Source: an uncultured Clostridia bacterium | GTDB lineage: Bacteria > Bacillota > Clostridia > Christensenellales > UBA1242 | Reading direction: 5' to 3' | DNA: 21,382 nucleotides | Assembly (NCBI GenBank): GCA_944377765.1 | Contig: CALWFX010000039.1 | Coordinates: forward strand, 1-21,382 | In this document: positions 15,680-21,382 of the stretch, piece after piece | Layout of the letters: every line of letters starts with the position of its first letter | How positions within the stretch are numbered: position 1 is the stretch's first letter | The notes under the pieces: model-generated | Seen by the model: only the letters and a program-made list of their open reading frames with translations | What the model was told of the DNA's origin: nothing | The model's database searches: none | Made by a program: the position numbers and the translations under genes

Positions 15680-16318
15680 TTAGGAAAGTAAGTCAAGTAA
15701 AACCTTTTTCGCATCTTTCAAAGTTTCGGGTTTTTGAGTGGAAACCATTGTTCCCACCCTTTTGCCCGAAGAAGATATCATTATAGGTGACTTATTTTCC
15801 GATAGTTGATTTACATAATTTTTAATGACCATGTCTTTAACAGTATTGTTATTTAAAACATAGTCAGAGATGACCTTGTCGTCAGGACTATTTTTAAGTT
15901 TTTCAAAAACCATTTCAGCCCAAACAAAACTAAAAGGGTCATCCAATTTTTTAAGACTTTCATCACTTAAAACTCTGTTTTTAAGTTCTTCACCAAAGTT
16001 TTCCGCTTCCATATTGGCAGAAAGGAACGCATGATATTTTTTGTCAATTTCTTCATTAGTTTTTTCAATATCTTCCGTCTTATCTTTCTCAAGTTCAGAT
16101 AATCTTTGACATTTTTTTGTGAATTCCTTTTCCAAGTTGTTATAGGCATCCCAAAGAGCCTGTGCATCTTTAAATTTTCCAATAAAAGTTTCGCCTTTTT
16201 CCGCGTTGCTCTGTTCGTCTATATTTTCTTGGTCTTCACTTTTTTGGGAGCCATTATTTTCTTCTTCGTCAAGAGTCAAATCTTCTGGTTGTTCCCAAAA
16301 CTTTTCATCTTCATCCAT
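15680..16318 (-). CDS. Phage scaffolding protein
   Basis: This 212-residue protein is very acidic at its N-terminus (MDEDEKFWEQPEDLTLDEEE). It then carries GKFKDAQALWDAYNNLEKEF at about 47-66, typical of phage scaffolds where a KF-x-ALWxAYxNLE-like segment leads into a coiled coil (here about 56-95). The rest is helical and ends in a basic-amphipathic stretch, KDAKKVLLDLLS. Position between portal and capsid is that of P22 gp8, which guides shell assembly and then leaves. The ribosome binding site is AAGGAAGG, and two bases separate its ATG from the portal stop codon. Confidence 0.82.
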   Translation of the reverse strand: MDEDEKFWEQPEDLTLDEEENNGSQKSEDQENIDEQSNAEKGETFIGKFKDAQALWDAYNNLEKEFTKKCQRLSELEKDKTEDIEKTNEEIDKKYHAFLSANMEAENFGEELKNRVLSDESLKKLDDPFSFVWAEMVFEKLKNSPDDKVISDYVLNNNTVKDMVIKNYVNQLSENKSPIMISSSGKRVGTMVSTQKPETLKDAKKVLLDLLS

Positions 16319-16320
16319 AA

Positions 16321-18159
16321 TTAACCTTCCTTAATTAAATTTTTGTGTGAATTTATGTGTTTCATAAAAATTTCTTCAATACCTTCGTTTTCATTGTTTT
16401 CATAGTCACCTGAAAGCATAAAGGCAATATGTTCGTTAATATGTAACTCATGATTATCAATTTCCTTAACATCAACAAAATTACCTTCAAGCATTTCAAT
16501 ATTTTCTTTATCTGCCCTTTTCATGTGGAGTTCATTTAAGTCCTTGGCATTTTCCCAAACACCAAAACCAATCATTTCAAGAATTTTGCTTTTCATTGTT
16601 TCAGAAAGTGAGCCCTTTTCGTCATATAGCACACCTTTTTCAAGCAAGGTATACACCATTTCTCTTTTTTGGCTTATTGTGTCGTTGCTTTCAATTTCTG
16701 TGTCAAGTTCAACATCATCACTTGAAATGTCACTACTTTTGAAATAGAAAATTTCAATATTTCCATTATCACCAACAATTTTGGCAATTCTTGGTATTGT
16801 TGCATATTGCTTATATAGCCTTAATATCTGTTTTCCAATGCTTTTGATTGCATTTTTAATGCTATCGGTTGTAAAAGACAGTCTTGTTTGATTTTCATCA
16901 AGTAACAGTTCCAAAGCAGTTCCGCTCATGGATGCGGAAACACTTTCCATACTGCCCATTTCAGTTGTTCCGCTAATAACAGTAAACTCTTCAAGTAATC
17001 TCTCTTCTTCCTTTTCAAAATCAGTTGGCAAAGTTTCAGAGTCAAGATATTTTGGTGGTGTTGCACCCTGCCTATATACCAAAATTTTACCCGGTGCAAG
17101 CCCTTCATCTTCCAAATTCTCAACATCCACACTTCCATCTTCCACAGTTAACACCCCAAGAGTTAAACGATTTAAATATTCATGCTTTCTGTTTTTAACA
17201 GCGTTATAAGCCCTTTGAACTGGAATAAGCCTGTCAATTAAGCTTACTCCCCAAAAAGATCCCACTTCATCACAACAAACTTGCTTGATAAAAGGAAAGT
17301 CACGCTTGCCATCTGTTCCATTAATGTATGGAAGTTCACCATCAAACACAAGTTCATTTCCCGCCACAATAATAAGTCGACCATTAGGAAATTCAGCATT
17401 TGGTCGAACATATTTTTCAAGCACAATTCCAGCATTTTGCTTTGTTGTTTCAATAATTTTTGTTCCAATACCATTATAACCAAGTCCACCAAGGTTAACT
17501 GTGTTGTCAAGCGAGAAAATGTTTATGTTTTGACCATCAATATCAATGCCATACATATCTTTAATTTCATCTTTTGAATATACTTTTGCATGTATTAAAC
17601 TCTGGCAATCTTCCAAGTTTTCATTGGTGGAACTATCTGGATAAATTTCAAAAGGTGAGCAAACAGCAAAATCAACATCCCCTGCTTTAATCTTTCTTCC
17701 ATCTTCTTCAATTGCCACAACTTGACCAATATTGCTGTTCCAAAACACTTTATAAAAACTTGTCCCACAAATTTCACTCCACTTTGTTGCTTGGTTAATT
17801 TTTTGCGATAAATTATACTTGTTTGAAACTGCGTTTAATATCTTTTTTGAAACTTTTGCAGTGTAAATGTCGCTTTCATCATTAGTTGCAGGCAAAACAG
17901 TCATTTTAGGTTTAATTCTTGATAACTTTGCAAGCCTTATATCAATTTTCGGTGCAATATGATTAAAAACTTCTCTTTCCTGCCAAAAGTACTGTCTGTC
18001 AATATCTTCAATAAGTCCACCAAAGCCAACAGAACAAAACTGATTGCCCATATAAAAATTCATGTTAAGTTGCCATTGCATATCAAACTTTTTTCTTTCT
18101 TCCACACGCTTTTGAAAGTCATCCAAAACTTCTTTAACAATATCGTTTTTATTCTTCAT
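16321..18159 (-). CDS. Phage portal protein (P22-like)
   Basis: This 612-residue protein forms the dodecameric ring through which DNA enters and leaves the capsid. The N-terminal helix DFQKRVEERKKFDMQWQLNM, the segment NFYMGNQFC, FNHIAPKIDIRLAKLSRIKP (near 84-103), TKWSEICGTSFYKVFWN (near 145-161) and a clip/wing-type middle are those of P22-like portals. A conserved GTALELLLDENQTRLS block (near 414-429) also fits. The length is within the normal range. The start follows AAAGGAGAAAAA and overlaps the upstream zinc-ribbon gene by 11 bp. No large terminase, the motor that docks on this ring, is encoded nearby. Confidence 0.9.
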   Translation of the reverse strand: MKNKNDIVKEVLDDFQKRVEERKKFDMQWQLNMNFYMGNQFCSVGFGGLIEDIDRQYFWQEREVFNHIAPKIDIRLAKLSRIKPKMTVLPATNDESDIYTAKVSKKILNAVSNKYNLSQKINQATKWSEICGTSFYKVFWNSNIGQVVAIEEDGRKIKAGDVDFAVCSPFEIYPDSSTNENLEDCQSLIHAKVYSKDEIKDMYGIDIDGQNINIFSLDNTVNLGGLGYNGIGTKIIETTKQNAGIVLEKYVRPNAEFPNGRLIIVAGNELVFDGELPYINGTDGKRDFPFIKQVCCDEVGSFWGVSLIDRLIPVQRAYNAVKNRKHEYLNRLTLGVLTVEDGSVDVENLEDEGLAPGKILVYRQGATPPKYLDSETLPTDFEKEEERLLEEFTVISGTTEMGSMESVSASMSGTALELLLDENQTRLSFTTDSIKNAIKSIGKQILRLYKQYATIPRIAKIVGDNGNIEIFYFKSSDISSDDVELDTEIESNDTISQKREMVYTLLEKGVLYDEKGSLSETMKSKILEMIGFGVWENAKDLNELHMKRADKENIEMLEGNFVDVKEIDNHELHINEHIAFMLSGDYENNENEGIEEIFMKHINSHKNLIKEG

Positions 18160-18379
18160 TTTTTCTCCTTTTAACCGCCCTATTTGGTTTAAAATGCGAT
18201 TCTATAGCCTTTGGCACAAAAGTTTTTGAAAGTTCTTCAAAAAGTTCTTTCATGCAATTTTCACAGAAAGCAAATTCGTTTTTAATAAATCCGCGAGTGC
18301 TGACATAATAATTTGCTAAATTTCTGCAACCATTAAAATCACACTTAACTTTGTGCAAACATTTTTCAACTTTCTCCAT
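18149..18379 (-). CDS. Small zinc-ribbon-like protein, unknown function
   Basis: This 76-residue protein carries two cysteine pairs, CDFNGC (13-18) and CENC (39-42), 20 residues apart. A possible extra ligand, Cys7 or His9, lies before them. This is a likely four-cysteine zinc site. A helix (MKELFEELSKTFVPKAIE) and a basic tail (KPNRAVKRRKNEE) follow, suggesting nucleic-acid or protein contact, but no family function is known to me. It occupies the place between small terminase and portal where the large terminase gene normally lies. The ribosome binding site AAAGGAGG is strong, and it overlaps both neighbours (14 bp and 11 bp). Confidence 0.65.
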   Translation of the reverse strand: MEKVEKCLHKVKCDFNGCRNLANYYVSTRGFIKNEFAFCENCMKELFEELSKTFVPKAIESHFKPNRAVKRRKNEE

Positions 18380-18650
18380 TTTCCTCCTTTAAAAGTTTTA
18401 AAAGTCGCTTTTTCTCTTGTTCAAGTTCGCTAATTGTCATATGTGAAAGTTTTTCAGCTGATAAAAAATCTTTACTCTCTAAAAGCATTTTAACTGCGCT
18501 TATGTCTGGCGGATTAAATTTTTTTGTTACCTTTCGCTTGCTTAATTTTGGCATTCCATCTTCATCTAAGGAATACTCTTCAACAATTTCATTAAAAGTG
18601 TAACCAAGTGCTTTTTTAAGTAATGCTTTTTTTAATTCATTTTCTTCCAC
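18366..18650 (-). CDS. Terminase small subunit-like fragment lacking the DNA-binding domain
   Basis: This 94-residue protein matches the C-terminal half of a common type of phage small terminase. ALLKKALGYTFNEIVEEYSL is the oligomerisation helix region, then come KRKVTKKFNPPDISAVKMLL and a final helix rich in Glu and Lys. The usual N-terminal helix-turn-helix, which reads the packaging site, is missing, and there is no room for it: the promoter lies about 35 bp upstream. The GTG at 18650 is preferred because AAGGAG lies six bases before it. A TTG start seven codons earlier (18671) would include that ribosome binding site in the coding sequence. It is the first gene of the phage-derived block. 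Confidence 0.6.
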   Translation of the reverse strand: MEENELKKALLKKALGYTFNEIVEEYSLDEDGMPKLSKRKVTKKFNPPDISAVKMLLESKDFLSAEKLSHMTISELEQEKKRLLKLLKEENGES

Positions 18651-18683
18651 AATTTTCTCCTTTTGTTGCAACTTTCGCCTTGA

Positions 18684-18712
18684 ATTATAATTGTCGAATT
18701 TTGTCTTTTCAA
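18684..18712 (-). promoter_or_regulatory. Strong promoter of the phage-derived block
   Basis: TTGAAA at 18712-18707, a 17-base spacer and consensus TATAAT at 18689-18684 give a sigma-A-type promoter. Transcription should begin near 18677, about 27 bases before the GTG start of the small-terminase-like gene. Its spacer contains the -35 box of the divergent transporter promoter. Confidence 0.85.
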
Positions 18713-18729
18713 CTTTTTATGACTATAAT
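18701..18729 (+). promoter_or_regulatory. Promoter of the ABC transporter operon
   Basis: TTGTCT at 18701-18706, a 17-base spacer and TATAAT at 18724-18729 form a sigma-A-type promoter. The start would be near 18736, giving a leader of about 43 bases, too short for a known riboswitch. Its -35 box abuts that of the opposing phage-block promoter. Confidence 0.8.
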
Positions 18730-18778
18730 TTTTCACAAAATTTGTAATAAAAAATATGATGTATTTGTAGAGGCAACA

Positions 18779-19558
18779 ATGAAAAATATCTTAGAATTTA
18801 AAAATGTAAAATACTTCTATCAAACAAAAAGCGATGAAATATTCGCTCTTGATAACATAAACTTTACTGTTAAAGAAGAAGAATTTGTTTCTTTGGTGGG
18901 GCCAAGTGGGTGTGGCAAAACCACCATCCTATCACTTACTGCTGGACTTTTAAAGCCAAGCGACGGGCAAGTTCTTTTGGATGGAACAGATAAAATAGAT
19001 ACAAAAAAAATAGGCTATATGTTTCAACGCGACATGCTGTTTGAATGGCGTAGCGTTTGGAAAAATATAACCTTGGGATTGGAACTTCAAAAACCATCAA
19101 ATATTGATGAAAAACTTGCTTTTGCAGAAGAATTATTAAAAAAATATAACCTTGATGGTTTTAAAAATAAAAAACCTCGTGCCCTTAGTGGTGGGATGCG
19201 TCAAAGAGTGGCATTAATTAGAACTTTGGTCATGGAACCAAAACTATTACTCCTTGACGAACCTTTTTCTGCTCTTGATTTTCAAACAAGATTAACACTT
19301 TGTGATGATGTTTATGAAATAATCAAAAATGAAAAGAAAACTGCTTTACTTGTTACACATGACATTTCAGAAGCAATTTCTCTTTCGGATAAAATTGAAG
19401 TGCTAACATCCCGCCCTGCAAAAATCAAAGATGAAATATTGTTAAACCTTAGCGGAAAAACACCATTAAAGAAGCGAGAAGACAAATCTTTTAGCGGATA
19501 TTTTGATAAAATATGGAGAGAACTTACAAATGAAAAAAGCGAAACAAAAAATAGTTAA
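18779..19558 (+). CDS. ABC transporter ATP-binding protein (TauB/SsuB-type)
   Basis: This is the ATPase of a nitrate/sulfonate/taurine-type importer. The 259-residue protein has Walker A GPSGCGKTT (41-49), a Q-loop with Gln83 in MFQRDMLFEWRSVWKNI, signature LSGGM (136-140), Walker B LLLLDE (156-161) and the switch histidine His194. The QRDMLFEWRSVW segment is characteristic of this subfamily. The ATG at 18779 has AGAGG six bases upstream. Longer in-frame starts would extend into or beyond the promoter and add non-family sequence. It overlaps the permease gene by 29 bp. Substrate cannot be inferred: sulfonates, thiamine precursors and others use the same subfamily, and no binding-protein gene is in the window. 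Confidence 0.93.
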   Translation: MKNILEFKNVKYFYQTKSDEIFALDNINFTVKEEEFVSLVGPSGCGKTTILSLTAGLLKPSDGQVLLDGTDKIDTKKIGYMFQRDMLFEWRSVWKNITLGLELQKPSNIDEKLAFAEELLKKYNLDGFKNKKPRALSGGMRQRVALIRTLVMEPKLLLLDEPFSALDFQTRLTLCDDVYEIIKNEKKTALLVTHDISEAISLSDKIEVLTSRPAKIKDEILLNLSGKTPLKKREDKSFSGYFDKIWRELTNEKSETKNS

Positions 19559-20342
19559 TTTTTCGTTATCACATAAAAAATATGTCAGAAAATTAAAGCA
19601 AGATAAGTTTATTGTCATTTTTTTCAGAATTTTTATTCTTGTTGCTTTTCTTGGGCTTTGGGAACTTCTAACTTCTGTTGGAGCACTAGATCCATTTTTT
19701 GTAAGTAGCCCTTCAAGAATTATTCTCCAACTTGGGGAATTAATTAAAGAAGGAACACTTTTTCATCATGCTTGGGTAACACTATATGAAACACTCATTG
19801 GCTTTGCCATTGCCACAGTGCTTGGATATTTAATTGCAATATTACTTTGGTGGAATGAAAAAGTAAGGAAAATTTTTGAACCATACATTGTAGTTTTAAA
19901 TTCTTTACCAAAAATTGCACTCGGTCCAGTTATCATATTGTGGGTCGGAGCAGGAACCAGTGCCATAATCTTAATGTGCGTTCTTATCTGCATTGTTATT
20001 ACCACCATGAGCATGCTTTCTTCCTTTATAGCATGTGATGAAGGGAAAATTTTGCTACTTAAAAGTATGCACGCAAATAAATTTCAAATATTATGGAAAC
20101 TTATCTTGCCTTCTTCCATGCCAGATTTTATATCTGTTTTAAAAATTAATGTTGGCATGAGTTGGGTCGGTAGCATCATGGGAGAATATTTAACAAGTAA
20201 GGCTGGACTTGGCTATTTAATTGTCTATGGCGGACAAATATTCAAAATTGATTTAGTGATGTCTGCCACCTTTGTGCTTTGCATACTCGCTTTTGTCATG
20301 TATTATCTTGTCAGCCTTATTGAAAGAAAGTATAAAAAATAA
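19530..20342 (+). CDS. ABC transporter permease (TauC/SsuC-type)
   Basis: This is the inner-membrane permease partner of the upstream ATPase. The 270-residue protein has a basic N-terminus, then about six transmembrane helices (first near 28-46, later ones near 85-107, 120-140, 145-165, 195-215 and 243-263). The EAA loop, which docks on the ATPase, is CDEGKILLLKSMHANKF and onward to LPSSMPDF (169-200). The ATG at 19530 has GGAGAG about ten bases upstream. An ATG nine codons earlier would include that site. Its last 90 bp overlap the 3' end of the converging YkvI-like gene, so no terminator can lie between them. Confidence 0.92.
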   Translation: MKKAKQKIVNFSLSHKKYVRKLKQDKFIVIFFRIFILVAFLGLWELLTSVGALDPFFVSSPSRIILQLGELIKEGTLFHHAWVTLYETLIGFAIATVLGYLIAILLWWNEKVRKIFEPYIVVLNSLPKIALGPVIILWVGAGTSAIILMCVLICIVITTMSMLSSFIACDEGKILLLKSMHANKFQILWKLILPSSMPDFISVLKINVGMSWVGSIMGEYLTSKAGLGYLIVYGGQIFKIDLVMSATFVLCILAFVMYYLVSLIERKYKK

Positions 20343-21275
20343 CAAAAGAAAAATGCCCAAAACTGATGATAATGGATACAAATACGACACAATTTGTGAG
20401 AAGCCAAATTCACTTATTAAAAAAGGTAAAAACACGGAAAAACAAATTGCAACTGTTTCATTTTTAAAGAAATTTAAAAAACTATGTTTAAGTGTTAAAC
20501 ACAAAGAAAGAAGTGTGGTAAAACAACTAATAAAAATGACAACGTAGCACATAATAAAGAAAAAAGTATTGTCTTTGCAAAGATACAAAAAAGGCATATC
20601 TGCATAAAAACTGTCAGGATGCCCAAGAAGAGCAAAATTGCCAAATGTCAGAAAGGCAAAAAGAAGTAATGAAGAGAACAGGCTTACAAGAAAAGTCTGT
20701 TTTTTATTTAAATCTTTCCCCGCTTTTGAAACAATAAAAGTGCTTGTGGAAAAATTAAGAGCAACATAAAGAGGACTATACCAAAAGCCAAAAGGACTTG
20801 ACATTTCAACAGAAAATTCCTGATTTTGAAAGCATATAAAAATTAATATACTTAAAAACACAAAAGCACAAGTTGGCATAAGAAATGCAGTTACCTTTTC
20901 AAGAGTTTTCATTCCTTTAAATGTGATAAAAAGGGTAAAAGATAGCAGAATTGCACATAAAAATATATAAAAAAATGAACCTGAAAAAGCAAACAAACTT
21001 TTAAGACCGGCAAACATGGACGCAGTGAAAACAATTGAGATAAAAATAATGATTAAATTGATGACTTTGGAATTTTCCAGTTTTTCGATAATGTTTTTGC
21101 CTTTCAATAAAAAAATATAAAATAATAGGAAAAACAAAACACAAGCAAGGAAAATATAAAAATACGACATATTCCCAAATCGGCTGAAAAAAACAAAAAT
21201 TTCCTTCCCACTGGAAAAACCAGAGCCAACAATAGTGCCAAAAATGAGAAAAACAATTGTCCAAACTTTTTTCAT
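20253..21275 (-). CDS. YkvI-like integral membrane protein, possible transporter
   Basis: This 340-residue protein has about ten hydrophobic helices. It begins with a glycine/serine-rich motif in the first helix, FGTIVGSGFSSGKEI (about 12-26), which is typical of YkvI-type proteins of the APC/LeuT-fold transporter superfamily, where such unwound segments bind substrate. Substrate is unknown. The C-terminal 30 residues (from about FFILSFNKADK, ending KHKGGRHH) are encoded opposite the permease gene in a tail-to-tail overlap and form a basic, histidine-bearing tail. No good Shine-Dalgarno sequence precedes the ATG. A TTGACA-type promoter and a palindrome lie just upstream. Confidence 0.8.
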   Translation of the reverse strand: MKKVWTIVFLIFGTIVGSGFSSGKEIFVFFSRFGNMSYFYIFLACVLFFLLFYIFLLKGKNIIEKLENSKVINLIIIFISIVFTASMFAGLKSLFAFSGSFFYIFLCAILLSFTLFITFKGMKTLEKVTAFLMPTCAFVFLSILIFICFQNQEFSVEMSSPFGFWYSPLYVALNFSTSTFIVSKAGKDLNKKQTFLVSLFSSLLLFAFLTFGNFALLGHPDSFYADMPFLYLCKDNTFFFIMCYVVIFISCFTTLLSLCLTLKHSFLNFFKNETVAICFSVFLPFLISEFGFSQIVSYLYPLSSVLGIFLLLFFILSFNKADKIIHDKSEYAKHKGGRHH

Positions 21276-21284
21276 AGAAAAATA

Positions 21285-21299
21285 TATGCTTTAAGCATA
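21285..21299. promoter_or_regulatory. Operator-like palindrome before the YkvI-like gene
   Basis: TATGCTT-T-AAGCATA is a perfect 7+7 inverted repeat with a one-base centre. It covers the predicted transcription start (near 21295) of the YkvI-like gene, a typical place for a repressor site. The regulator is unknown. Confidence 0.45.
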
Positions 21300-21301
21300 A
21301 A

Positions 21302-21331
21302 ATTTTAGAAGTTTAAGAATTAAAATGTCAA
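21302..21331 (-). promoter_or_regulatory. Promoter of the YkvI-like gene
   Basis: TTGACA at 21331-21326 and TAAAAT at 21307-21302 are 18 bases apart, a good sigma-A match. The remaining DNA to the end of the window shows nothing else that I can support. Confidence 0.7.
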
Positions 21332-21382
21332 AATTAATTAAAATAATTTTATGCAAAAAAAACTTGTAATTTACCTATTAAT

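Larger units (their letters stand above)
11357..18712 (-). mobile_element. Phage-derived capsid and holin block without terminase large subunit, tail or integrase
   Basis: Ten phage-type genes lie on one strand between a single strong promoter and a single strong terminator. Their order (small-terminase fragment, zinc-ribbon protein, portal, scaffold, capsid, unknown, adaptor, nozzle-like protein, two holins) follows the head module of P22-like short-tailed phages. Large terminase, integrase, repressor, replication genes, tail spike, ejection proteins and endolysin are all missing. No direct-repeat attachment sites or tRNA gene were seen at the edges. All frames are open, with good ribosome binding sites and short overlaps, and base composition by eye matches the neighbours. 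This argues for long residence under selection rather than recent insertion or decay. Confidence 0.85.

Noticed and set aside
18651..18671. TTG start for the small-terminase-like protein
   Set aside because: It would place the AAGGAG site inside the coding sequence; the GTG at 18650 is correctly spaced from it.
11357..18712. Attachment sites flanking the phage-derived block
   Set aside because: No direct repeat longer than chance was seen by eye at the two ends, and no tRNA gene or integrase is present.
18623..18778. N-terminal extension of the ABC ATPase from upstream in-frame starts
   Set aside because: It would run through the divergent promoters and the small-terminase-like start. The ATG at 18779 has AGAGG and gives the normal family N-terminus.
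18730..18778. Riboswitch (for example TPP) before the ABC importer
   Set aside because: The leader is only about 43 bases and shows none of the conserved riboswitch cores.
20272..20547. Plus-strand 91-codon frame ending the transporter operon
   Set aside because: It is antisense to the YkvI-like gene, has no ribosome binding site and looks like a mirror of hydrophobic codons.
1..21382. CRISPR array, insertion sequence, tRNA or rRNA genes
   Set aside because: No regularly spaced repeats, transposase motifs, tRNA cloverleaf signatures or rRNA-like segments were found on either strand.

Overview
The window is AT-rich DNA from a low-GC Gram-positive bacterium. Three things point to an uncultured clostridial (Firmicutes) lineage: strong AAGGAG-type ribosome binding sites, a T-box leader in front of pheS, and the ruvX-DUF1292 gene pair. 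No rRNA or tRNA gene is present, so the genus cannot be fixed. Apart from one phage-derived block, the genes are core or accessory chromosomal genes.

Layout. (1) 27-6120, minus strand: a textbook sigma-A promoter and a Phe-type T-box riboswitch drive pheS-pheT-iscS-thiI, that is phenylalanyl-tRNA synthetase followed by a cysteine desulfurase and the tRNA 4-thiouridine synthase. (2) 6135-7070, plus strand: one RluA-family pseudouridine synthase gene, probably leaderless, ending in a hairpin terminator. (3) 7077-7253, minus strand: a 58-codon gene for a Lys/Ser/Ala-rich protein with three cysteines, preceded by small hairpins. (4) 7490-11327, minus strand: an operon for a small membrane protein, DNA polymerase I, RuvX and a DUF1292 protein, with its own promoter and terminator. 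(5) 11357-18712, minus strand: a 7.3 kb phage-derived block with its own promoter and terminator. (6) 18701-20342, plus strand: ATPase and permease of a TauB/TauC-like ABC importer. (7) 20253-21331, minus strand: a YkvI-like ten-helix membrane protein whose 3' end overlaps the permease gene tail to tail by 90 bp.

The most interesting part is region 5. It encodes, in transcription order, a small-terminase-like fragment without its DNA-binding half, a zinc-ribbon-like protein, a portal, a scaffold, a major capsid protein, a short conserved unknown, a P22 gp4-like adaptor, a P22 gp10-like putative nozzle, and two unrelated holins. All frames are open, genes overlap tightly, ribosome binding sites are intact and one terminator closes the block. 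There is no large terminase, integrase, replication gene, tail fibre or spike, ejection protein or endolysin. This looks less like a decaying prophage than a streamlined capsid-plus-holin cassette kept by the host or helped in trans. Its promoter is interlocked with the divergent ABC-transporter promoter: each -35 box lies in the other's spacer, so the two probably compete for RNA polymerase.

Functional calls come from motifs and family knowledge. No database search was run.
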